A DNA stretch of 64,000 nt. It comes from Bolinopsis microptera. Taxonomy: Eukaryota; Ctenophora; Tentaculata; Lobata; Bolinopsidae. Below, one piece after another: positions 54,259 through 64,000 of the stretch. The notes under the pieces were generated by a model. That model worked only from the letters and a program-made list of their open reading frames with translations, did no database searches and had not been told where the DNA came from. Each line of letters begins with the position of its first letter. Position 1 is the first letter of the stretch. The stretch spans positions 20,205,240 to 20,269,239 of the forward strand of contig NC_087074.1 in the NCBI RefSeq assembly GCF_026151205.1. The letters are read 5' to 3'. The position numbers and the translations under genes are program-made.

Positions 54259-57200
54259 TTACTCAATCATCCCTCTTCTATTGGACTTCCTCAAACCAGG
54301 TACGTTGTGAAGCAGAAATGCTGGCCAGCTGTCCTCTGAGTTAGCTAGTGTTGACTGTTGCTCAAGAAGCACGCGTTTTGCGTTCGATTTGTAAATATTT
54401 ATTGAAAATAAGCTAGGTAGGGACGTGATGTTCTTGTTGGTGTCTGTTAGAGCTAGTAAAGGTCCTTTAAAAAAGATGGATGCTTTGAAACATCGGTTGT
54501 TGTACGTATCTAGCCATTCGCTACTGTTCTCATGATTTGAACCATGCGTTGGTATGTTATCTGGAAACAAATTTCTAATTGATACAGGTACTGTGTTAGG
54601 AAAGTGCTTCATGCGGTGCATTAATGTAAGCGCATTTTTTACGATGATGCCGTGTATTGTCAAAATCTCAAATTTGCAAAATGCTTCTCTGGTGTGAGCT
54701 GGCAATTTGCCGTCTTTGTAAAAGTAATTTACATATCCTGGCATAACCATCCGCATTCCTTGCTTTTGTCTACGGAATGATGTCTCTATGTGACATTTTG
54801 CCGCGAATCCCCAAGCTAACGAGCAGTAGTTAACATGTGCCTCAATAAAACTATGGTAGAGTTGTAGTCGCACTTTTAGGGGCAGATGTCGTTTTAATTT
54901 GAACATGATGCCTATGTATCTACTCATTTTTAATCTTACCGCTGTGATATGTTTACACCATGTTAGTTTCTCATCAATTATAACACCCAGAAACCGTGCC
55001 TCAGTAACCCGTTCAATGTTTGTTCCAGATATGTTGAGACTTATTTTGGAATAATCTACTTTACGGTTACTGAAGACCATATAGTGGGTCTTCTTCAGGT
55101 TTAAAGAAAGCCCGTTGCTACTTACCCAATTCACTAAAAGTGTTGCAATCATAGAGAGCTTACTTTGAATTTCTTCCTCGTTATGGCCCGTGACTATGAT
55201 ATTTGCATCATCAGCGTAAAGTATGAACTTGGCCAGGTCTGAGATTCCGGGGAGGTCGTTTATATAGACTAGCAGGAACTCGTTTAACCCTAAAATGGTG
55301 TCAAGACTCAAGAGACCAAAATAATTATTACCTATTTAATTCGCGTTTTTGACACCACTTGGGGTACCAAATTTTGGGCTCTAAAACTCCTATTTCTTGG
55401 CCAATTTTTTATTTTTTCATGCTGATTTGGAGGCCATTAAAGCATTTGACCCAGTAAAAAAAGTTTCAGTTGTATGTATTTTACGGTTTTTGCGGAAATT
55501 TGCGTTAAAGTTGATGCCGTGGTGTCAGTAAAATGGCACAGATAAATATATATATATATATCGTCTCGCTTTATATATAGTAAGATGACGAAGAGTAGGG
55601 GGCCCAGAATAGAGCCTTGAGGAATACCATAATTGATCGTCTTGGGACTGGAATCAACCCCGTTGACTGTGACGAACTGATGACGATCGTGAAGATAGGA
55701 GTCGAACCAGCTTAGTGCTATACCTCTAATTCCGTAGTGTTCCAGTTTTTTAAGCAAAATTTTATGTTCAAGTAGGTCGAAAGCTTTGGAGTAGTCTAAC
55801 AGTAGGAGCACCGCAATTTGTTTCCTGCCAAGGTAATGAAGGATAGAGTTCTGTGCATTAAGAAGAGCATGCTCGCATGACATCCCCGGTCTAAAGCCGT
55901 ATTGGCTTTCGAACAGAGAGCCGTTTTTATCAAGAAATTCAAGGACTCTAGTGTGCATTAACTTTTCGTAAATTTTTGAGAATGAGCTAAGAAGAGATAT
56001 GGGTCTATAGTTAGTGACATCTGTCTTACTACCTCCCTTGTGGATAGGGATTACGCGTGCAGTTTTAAGAGCAGTTGGAAATATGCCCAGTGTGAATGAT
56101 GAGTTTATGATAGTAGAAATCACACCGGTGAACTTGCTATCATGGTTTGCGACTTTCATCGGCCCAATTTTGGTATCCAGTGTTGACTTATTCTTAAATT
56201 TTAGAATCACCTCACTCACCTCAGTTGGTGTTACCGGCCTAAGATACATAGAATTCGATGTTGGGTTCCTAAGATATCTACTAAAACCCCCAGGATCAAA
56301 AGTTTGTCTAGCACTGATCTGTGCCTTAATGTTTGAAGCTATATTTGAGAAGTAGTTGTTAAATTTTGCTGCAACATCGGTGCCATTGCTGATAATAGAT
56401 CCGTCGTCGCCTTTCAGTTTTATAGAATTTTTTTCTTTCAACTTCCTGTTCAACAGCGTGTTAATCATTTGCCATTGCTTTTTAGAGTTCTCACAATGCT
56501 CGTCAAAAAATTTCTTATAATATTTTGCTTTAGCTAAGTCAATGTGCTTGTTGCAGAATTTATCAATTTTTTCATACGCTTCATCATTGGCCTTGGTTGA
56601 AGTTGTGATTTTTAGGTGGTGGAGCTCATGCCTTCGCGCACACGCATCCTCTAGCCAGGGAAGAATCCAAGGTTTTGGATCTCTTCGTTCATTTTTACGC
56701 CGCGGCCTGGATTTGTTCAAGGGGTATGCCTCAACATAATGTTTGGTGTAAATTTCACAAAATTTTTCGTACTGTACTTCACAATTTCCGTGTAAACTCA
56801 CTTCACTCCAGTCCTCACTTTCGATCAAACTTTGAAGTTTAGCATTGTTAGCTTCGCCAAATCTCCGTGCCTGTTTGATACTTGGTTTTTTACTTGTAAC
56901 CCTCCCGCATGGCCCCTCTCTGTCCCCAAGTAGAAGCGTAGTAAGGGTGGCTAGGTGGTCTGATACGTGTAGAGTAAGCACCTGACAACTTGCCGTGTTC
57001 TTGATGTCATTAGAATACACGTGGTCTATGAGTGTTGCACTGTGGTCTGTAATTCTTGTGGGCCTTGAAATCATTTGAACGAAACCGTAGTTTTCAAAAG
57101 TTGCAACAAGGTTCTGACTGTGCATGTCCTTATCGTATTTTATTAGATCAATATTGAAGTCACCCGTGAATAAAATGTGTTTACGTGAGTGCCTGTCTAG

Positions 57201-58258
57201 GCTTCTAAGTACATTATCTAGCAGTTTCATGAACTTATCAACATTACGCGATGGTGAGCGGTAAACATTGATTAGTAGCTTGGTCTTGTTAAAACCTTTG
57301 CAGTTGTGGATTTTTATAAATTGGAATTCACCACTTGTTTCTTCCTCACAGCTGAAGTTTGGCCTGTACTGTTCTATTTGCTCCTCTGTACATACCTGTC
57401 TATTTACGTATAACACCAGTCCACCCCCACGGCCAGATGTACGTGCTGGTTCCTGTATTATCGGCTCATGAAATCCCTCTAGAAGATGTTATTAATACCG
57501 TTAGGTAGCTTACTTAGAGCGCAGTTTGTTTCATTGAAACTCAGTATATCGTAATTTAGATACGAGTGAATTTCTTCACGGTAATAAGTTATGTTTTTGG
57601 TTAAAGATCGTACGTTTAATGAAAATACTTTTAGTTCATTAGTTTTTGATGGTGAGATATGGACTTGTTGTATGTACTCACATCTTGTTAGCATTTCACT
57701 AAGATCTTTCCAATACATGGAGTCGTGCTCAAGTTCCTCTATTTGGTTACCAATTGAATTTATGAGGCTGGATTTATCGTAAGGGTTGTAAGTGTGCCGG
57801 ATTGAGGAGGAGTTATAATCATCATTTAGATCTATACTGCTAGTGCTGTAACCAGGTATGTTTTCTACGCAGCATTTGACGCATCCTAGCTCATATCTAT
57901 AACACTTCTTGTGGACTGCTAGTTCACACCAATCACACTCTCTCACATTTCTTGAAGAGTAAGACCAGCCCAGACAACTGTGACATTGCTGCTTGTATTT
58001 TTTTGAAGTATTGTGCGAATCTAAGATACATTCATCGCAGGCTCTTATTGGCAAAATACTACTAAGGCATTCGTAGCAGGTCCAATAAGTTTTAGCTAGT
58101 TCATCGGCTTCTAATTTAGTTAACTTTTCACATTTGTAATGCTTTAATCGTTGGCACAGTGCACAGTAAAGATGAGGGTGGTTCTTTGGGATCCGTTTTC
58201 TACATTTGTCACAGTGGTTTGGCCTGATCTGGTCTACATAACTCGCACATGGTTTCAT
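54259..58258 (-). pseudogene. Double zinc-finger - endonuclease - reverse transcriptase polyprotein, disrupted twice
   Basis: It starts at the ATG at 58258. The N-terminus has two Cys/His clusters: CDKC...CALC...HYKC...CYEC (about 17-64), and a second (about 73-135) with CDEC, CHSC, CDWC, HKKC and CVKC pairs. The endonuclease begins at LKVFSLNVRSL. The frame shifts near 57480, where one missing base fits (the next frame continues LEGFHEPIIQ). It then runs through FTGDFNIDLI and HVSDHLATL. The RT has VIPIHKGGS, LLDYSKAFDLLEH and GIPQGSILGPLLFVI. It is cut by the Helitron, then resumes with LVYINDLPG and the catalytic LYADDANIIV. All catalytic boxes survive, so both lesions look fairly recent. 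Confidence 0.83.
55269..55585 (-). mobile_element. Short non-autonomous Helitron, copy B
   Basis: Read on the minus strand it starts TCTTACTATATATAAAGCG and ends GAGTTCCTGCTAG, between A (55586 side) and T (55268 side), with no target duplication. Excision in silico joins GTCA to TCTATATAAAC, giving VIYIND, the standard RT sequence. It is highly similar to copy A at 10167-10480. Confidence 0.85.
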
Positions 58259-58259
58259 A

Positions 58260-59201
58260 GATGAACAATAAGAAAAAATAAAATGATATGATGTATAGTA
58301 TTAATATAGCACGTAATCCTATCAGGACTGTTTAGCGAGGACTGCTCAGCCCTGTTTGTAAATCAGCCCGTGATTTCCTAGTTTCCTGTTCCTATACCTT
58401 AATACCTCCTGCAGTGAATTACCTCCTGCTGTTCTAACTGTTCTGTTCTTAACTATGAGAAAACTTTACTTTTACTTCACAATTATGTAAACACTGTACA
58501 GGGTAGGGCGACCGCTAATCTAATGTTAGTCTAATGTTAGTCGTCTGCTGTCAGTTGTGTAATGTACAATGTGTAGTGTGTAATGTAATGTACAATGTAT
58601 AAAGGAGAACGCAGCTGTGTGGCGAGGTTTTAAGTTTAATCAAGGACTATATAACGAAAAATTGAGCTAAAATAAGATAAGATAAGCGATTTTATCGATG
58701 TTTATTTCTCCAAAATGAAGATGAGAATTAGTTGCTTAGATTTGGTAATTCTTTTGTTTCGTTGCGAGATTGTGGCAAGCATAGAAGCTTTCTCACAAAC
58801 CAACGCTCTCAAAGATGGAATAATTGCTATTGCCACAGGGGGATCAAACAATGTAATGAAATCGCTACATTATTAAAGCCAATTTGTATAATGGCAGGCA
58901 AAATGCAGCGATTTTATTGGACGAGAGCAACTGTTGGCGACGTTTGACTACAAATGGCAGCGTTTGATCGAAAACCTGGTTTCAGCCCCCCCCCCTGTGA
59001 TTGATCAAATTATATTATTTTGCTGAGTGGTTTCTTAAAAACAATATCTTCAAAAACGCGAGCGTTGATTCGTGTATTTATTTTGTATTTAATAAACTAT
59101 CTTAGATATAGGGCAGTCGAGTTTTCTTCCTCTTTCTTTCAACGTTGGACAGCTGCACTCGTGCATACCGAATTTTTTGGCAGTCCTTGAAAATTAGTGC
59201 C
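58260..59201. promoter_or_regulatory. Upstream flank of receptor copy 3 (part conserved with copy 2)
   Basis: 58884-59201 aligns with 43737-44079, with a 10-base C-run at 58986-58995 in place of 36. 58260-58700 is AT-rich, may contain the leader of the neighbouring retrotransposon, and ends in GATAAGATAAG. No core promoter motif was established. Confidence 0.45.
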
Positions 59202-61687
59202 ATGACAAGAAGGAGCCATTTAATAATAGGAATATTAATTCAAGTTTTCATCCTTGACCTCGTCCTCGGCTCCAATGACCCACGAGAACCCTTGTCTAAA
59301 GAAAAGGTGATAATAACCACGGAAGTGTACAAAAGTCCACCTCTTTACTCGATACGACGTGCAGATTTTACGAGAGGAACGTGCAGAGATGATGTTGACT
59401 ATTTCCTTCATCGGAATGTCAATGACACCTCATTGACATACAATAGACCATTTTATAACAACATAATAAAGAATATGGACACATTACTTCTATCACCTGA
59501 AGACATTCATGCTTGCCCCATGTCGATACACAAATATCCAGTATTGGACACAAAAAATTGGACGTGTTTGATCCCTGTAGAAAAAGTCTGTGATGGTTTC
59601 TCTGATTGCTTAACCGACGAGTGTGGTTGCGGAGGGGATACTACCGAGCAGTCAGTAAACCAGACTCCGGTCTTCTACTGTGCTCAACAGCCTGGATGTG
59701 TCTCATTTCCACAGGTAACAAAAACATAAGAAAATACTTTTCTTTATCAATACAACAGTGCAAATGATCACTAATGGCGACATTCCTATATAATACTACG
59801 GCGTTTAAATTTGTCACTGTCAACAAAGTTCGAAAATTAACCAAATTTAATGACAAATCTTATCGCCCCTAATATAACTTCCGTTCGTCGGTAGATAACC
59901 TGGTCATAGATTAGGCAGCTTATTGTGTCTCATTGTGGTCAATCCATAATCGGCCCTTATATAATTTCGTGCATTTAGCATGCTTAAGAATCCTTAAGCA
60001 ACCCTTTAGTTTTGTGTGTAAGCGATCGAAGGGTCAACAGTCACTGATAATTTACATTTAAACGAGTCAACGACTCTTAAATTTAAGCGATCATCGACAG
60101 ATTATTAACTCCCCACTTGTTTATCGCACGTTTCTAATAATAATAAACATATCCCTGTTTGTTTTATGAATATGACTGCACCTCCCACCTCAGATTTGCG
60201 ATAACATAGAAAACTGTTTAGACGGTAGTGACGAGAGTTTCTGTTCACATGTTTCAGTTCCTGCACTATATTTTTGTGAATATATGCCCAGGTTTGAGTC
60301 AATTTGTGACAATAAAATAGACTGTACAAATGGTGAAGATGAAGTTGGATGTCCGGGCAGATTCTACTGCTATAACCACCTTGAAAATGTGTCCACAAGC
60401 GAAAGGGCAATGTCGGTTTCACTGGATAAGAAATGCGATCAAGTTAAAGATTGCCCAAATAATATGGATGAGTGTAATATTGACTGTGACCTAGGCAACA
60501 TAGCTTCTCCAAAATCCCTCATAAAATCGAATGCTCTCTCGTGTTCAAATCTCATCTTTGGATTAGCTGTTTTGATTCTGAATGTAAGGAACGGTTATAA
60601 AGCAATGAAACGCACAGCCACTAATGTTATTGCGAAAACTGATAGACTTCTTTGCATACAAATATTTGCATATGACTTTATGATGGGAGTTTATCTTTGC
60701 TTCATCGTGCTGGCATCCCTCGTTCTCCGATATACTGGAGGCTATTGTGTACGCTCTGACTGGTGGAGGTCGAGCGTTTACTGCGATATTTTGGGGGTGA
60801 TCTTCTCTTTTGCAAGTCACGGATCTCTCTTGATAGTTTCTTTGATGAGTATTGTAAGGAGCATCCAGTGCACTGTATCATTTATCAGGATTCCTTATAA
60901 AGCCATAATTTTAAGTTCCTGCATAATTTTCACCCTCAACTTGATTCATGCAATACTTCCAGTTGTAAAGCTTCCCCTAATTGAACACATCTTCAAATCA
61001 AAAATCTTCATGGTGAACATTGCCGAAAATCCCTTGTTGAGCTCCTTTGATGAACAGAACATAACAGATCTGCATAACAAATTCTTTCCAAACCGGACTA
61101 CTGAGTACATTACAACGATGCTGGATGATTTGAAGCAAATAACAAATATGCCTGAGATCTTCGACTTCAGAATGATTGGGTATTACGGGACCACGCCAAT
61201 TTGCATAAGCAATATATTCAAGGATCAGGAATCTTACCGAGCTTTTAAAATTGGATATTGTACTGCCATATCTGTGCTGTTAGCTGTAGTTTCAGTATCA
61301 TATATTTTAATAGTGGTGAAGCATAACAAGTCAGCAGCAATTGCAAACGACAACCAGGGAGATAATCAGCAAAACAACGACCTCCTTATCAAGGTCTGCT
61401 TGATGATCGGATCTCAACTGGTAAGCTGGGTGTCCCTAATAATAACCGCTAACTATTTCATCGGTACTGACGGAAGTTCTGTACCAGAATATGTATTTGA
61501 AGTTTTCGCCCTGTTTGTGATGCCCATCAACAGTTTGCTTAACCCAATATTTTACAGTGATATGTATAAAATTGTCAAGCAGAAAGGTTCATATATTATT
61601 AGTGCTATTGTTAATAGAATTAACAAAAGAGTTAATCCATCTGACCAAACAGCAGAGTATGAAATGAACAATATCAATCGGCCATGA
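59202..61687 (+). CDS. LDLa-type seven-helix receptor (relaxin/LGR-like), copy 3, intact two-exon gene
   Basis: Exon 1 is 59202-59714, exon 2 60194-61687 (GTAACA donor, CTCAG acceptor, 479-bp phase-0 intron), giving 668 residues. Residues 1-22 are a signal peptide (MTRRSHLIIGILIQV...). LDLa repeats follow: CLIPVEKVCDGFSDCLTDEC, one split by the intron (CVSFPQ|ICDNIENCLDGSDESFC), ICDNKIDCTNGEDEVGC, and a looser KKCDQVKDCPNNMDEC. Helix 1 is at about 286-305. Helix 2 carries DFMMG. Helix 3 ends SIVRS (391-393) where DRY is expected. The second extracellular loop is long (about 430-515), and helix 7 has NPIFY (621-625). It is a plasma-membrane receptor of unknown ligand. Compared with copies 1 and 2 it lacks about 70 residues between two LDLa repeats. 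AATAAA lies about 130 bp after the stop. Confidence 0.85.
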
Positions 61688-61964
61688 ATTTAACAGACTG
61701 AGGAAAGCTGACGAATATACCTCATAACATTAACATATTATATGAATAATATGGGTCAGAAGTATTGACACAAATATAGGTAAAAGCATTTACCGCTATG
61801 ACCGTAAAATGTAAAATAAACAAAATGTCGCTTGTTTTTCTATCAACATTTACCTTGATTAACATCAGTAATCGTGTGCTATCCATGCTGCTGATATTAT
61901 ACACTGTGGAGCCTTTTATCTGCTCAAGAGGGTTTATGCCAAGGATACGCACATTGCAGTAAAA

Positions 61965-63425
61965 TTTTAAAAAATAGAATAAAGAAAAAGAGAAAATAAA
62001 TTTGACAATGTATTCAGTTTTGGGATATGATTAAGCTGCTGTATGCTAGTTTTTATGTTCGTTTTGTTTGTCAGCTGTTTTATTAATTGTGTGTTATTCA
62101 ATATTCATGTTGCTAATACTTTTATACTATTCAGCTGTTAAATTTTCGCTCTTTTTTTGTTGTTTAAAAATAAAATTTAACAAAAAATCAAAGCAGAAGA
62201 AAGAAAAAGAGAAAAAAGAATTGACTACATATTCAGTTTTGGGATGAGATAAAGCTGCTGCATATTAGTTTTTATGTTCCGTTTTGTTAGTCAGTCGTTT
62301 AATTAATTGTGTGTTATTCAATATTCATGCTGCTAATATTTATATACCTATTCAGCTGTTAAATTTTTTTTATTTACTTAAGAGTAAAATTTAACAAAAA
62401 TGAGAATAAAGAAAAATAAAAAAATATTGACAACATATTCAGTTTTGGGATATGATAAAACTGCTGTATATTAGTTTTTATGTTCCGTTTTGTTAATCAC
62501 TATTACTAGTCAGTTGTTTTATTAATTGTGTGTTATTCAATATTCATGTTGCTAATACTTATATACTATTCAGCTGTTAAATTTTTGCTCATTTTATTTG
62601 CTTAAGAATAAAATTTAACAAAAAATCAGAATAATGAAAGAAAAGAACAAATTTGACAACGTATTCAGTTTTGGGATATATGATAAAGCTGCTGTATATT
62701 AGTTTTTTGTTCCGTTTTGTTAGTCAATTGTTTTATTAATTGTGACGTGTTATTCAATATTCATGTTGCTAATACTTATATACTATTCAGCTGTTAAATT
62801 TTTGCTCATTTTATTTGCTTCAGAATAAAATTTAACAAAAAATCAGAATAAAGAAAAAAAAATTGGCAACGTATTCAGTTTTGGGATATATGATTAAGCT
62901 GCTGTATATTTGTTTTATGTTCCGTTTTGTTAGTCAGTTGTTTAATTAATTGTGTGTAATTCAATATTCATGCTGCTAATATTTATATACCTATTCAGCT
63001 GTTAAATTTTTGTTCTTTTTATTTGCTTAAGAGTAAAATTTAACAAAAAACAAAATAAAGAAAAAGAGAAAAAAATGTACAACATATTTAGTTTTGGGAT
63101 ATGATAAAACTGCTGTATATTAGTTTTTATGTTCCGTTTTGTTAGTCAGTTGTTTAATTAATTGTGTATTATTCAATATTCATGATGCTAATGTTTATAT
63201 ACTATTCAGCTGGTAAATTTTGCTCTTTTTTATATTTGCTTAAGAATAAAATTTAACAAAAATCAGAATAAAGCAAAGGAGAAAAAAAATTGACATTGAC
63301 AACGTATTCAGTTTTGGGATATGATGAATCATAAAGCTGCTGTATATTAGATTTTATGTTCTGTTTTTTAGTCAGTTGTTGTATCAATTGTATTTTATTC
63401 AATATTCATGTTGCTAATGTTTATA
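61965..63425. repeat. 212-bp tandem satellite, array 4
   Basis: About seven units, beginning about 280 bp after the stop codon of receptor copy 3. Unit landmarks recur at about 62005, 62225, 62435, 62660, 62870, 63085 and 63300. Confidence 0.92.
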
Positions 63426-63436
63426 TCACAATGCTG

Positions 63437-64000
63437 GCAAGCATAACCGTTGCCCTTATATTCACAACACTATTTACCCCCTATACTATTATATCCCCTT
63501 TATTGTTTTCCAGGCATTAAGATTCATCGAAAGTAATTCAGCAGGTATATTTAAGTTCAAAACATTCTAATTCAATGTTAAAGATGACAGGAATAAGAAA
63601 TAGTTATGTGGAGGTTTTTAAGAAATTTGCGCAAAATACGCGCCAGCATGTAATACGAAATTAGGTAAAAAACCCAAAATCGCCATATTCAGGTGCCTTA
63701 AAAACCATGTTAAAATTGAGTTAGAGATCTGAAACTTTGCAGGGCGTCTAGACCTTGTCTAAATCGACTGTAAAAAAAATTTCATGTTGCAGGAGTATCG
63801 GGAAGTGGGTTTTCTGGAACCCCTGTTTTACAACAGATTGTCGTGAAGCATATATATATAATATATATTATATACAACCCTGGCGCGTGGGGACACGTTT
63901 TTGCTAGTAGTTTGCGACATTATTTTACGGGTATCGAATCTCGCGACTTCAACGAAGTCCTGGGGACACGTTTTCAATAATTGATAATATTTTCAGCCCC
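63437..64000. other. Satellite-flanking tail, copy of 52648-53060, then GGGGACACGTTTT repeats
   Basis: Homology with 52648-53060 ends near 63850. The last 120 bp contain a TATATAATATATAT run and two GGGGACACGTTTT motifs. No gene seen. Confidence 0.55.

Larger units (their letters stand above)
54209..58258 (-). mobile_element. Zinc-finger/endonuclease/RT non-LTR retrotransposon with (ATAAC)n tail
   Basis: A TATGTTATGTTATG run at about 54209-54232 marks the 3' tail. The coding region spans 54259-58258 and is split by a Helitron at 55269-55585. A frameshift lies near 57480. The 5' boundary, beyond 58258, was not determined. Confidence 0.78.

Overview
The window is eukaryotic and comes from an AT-rich, transposon-laden invertebrate genome. 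The evidence is the spliced LDLa-type G-protein-coupled receptor genes with GT-AG introns, several different APE-type non-LTR retrotransposons, Helitrons, foldback elements and long satellite arrays. The receptors fix it as metazoan; I cannot name the phylum from sequence alone. I recognise no rRNA, tRNA, CRISPR or prokaryotic features.

Layout. 1-7701: a foldback element with long inverted arms and a GTCCTC target duplication. It holds a decayed reverse transcriptase (RT) and a smaller hairpin element, and a PHD-finger/endonuclease/RT retrotransposon is inserted in its right arm. 7702-11316: two copies of a GC-rich repeat made of adjacent hairpins, flanking an RT element whose reading frame is split by a short Helitron. 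11317-19268: a nearly full-length retrotransposon with an intact endonuclease-RT ORF and an ORF1 ending in a degenerate SGNH-hydrolase-like domain. 19270-20700: purine-rich low complexity and more GC-rich hairpin repeats. 20696-25650: receptor copy 1 (first exon missing) and its 212-bp satellite. 25651-29225: a MITE and unique AT-rich DNA with a transposase relic. 29621-30790: hairpin repeat and a plus-strand RT relic. 31332-33974: a giant foldback element with a perfect 8-bp target duplication. 34148-42735: a second copy of 25651-29225, carrying extra insertions including a decayed PHD-type retrotransposon. 43049-43445: an unrelated receptor relic. 44080-46439: receptor copy 2, followed by satellite. 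47997-51580: a retrotransposon with an intact 1000-codon ORF2. 54209-58260: a zinc-finger retrotransposon split by a second Helitron. 59202-61687: receptor copy 3, the only one that reads through, followed by satellite to about 63425.

How it fits together. The host genes are one tandem family of LDLa-ectodomain, relaxin/LGR-like seven-helix receptors. They were amplified as units of receptor plus 212-bp satellite plus tail. Their membrane halves are nearly identical, while exon 1 and the second-to-third LDLa region differ or are broken. Almost everything else is mobile DNA. Several insertions can be ordered, because empty sites exist in the duplicated copies or because one element interrupts another. 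The most unusual items are the giant foldback element, the hairpin-cluster repeat, the two Helitrons inside RT frames, a 53-bp element bearing a telomere-like motif, and the apparently catalytically dead SGNH domain in a retrotransposon ORF1.
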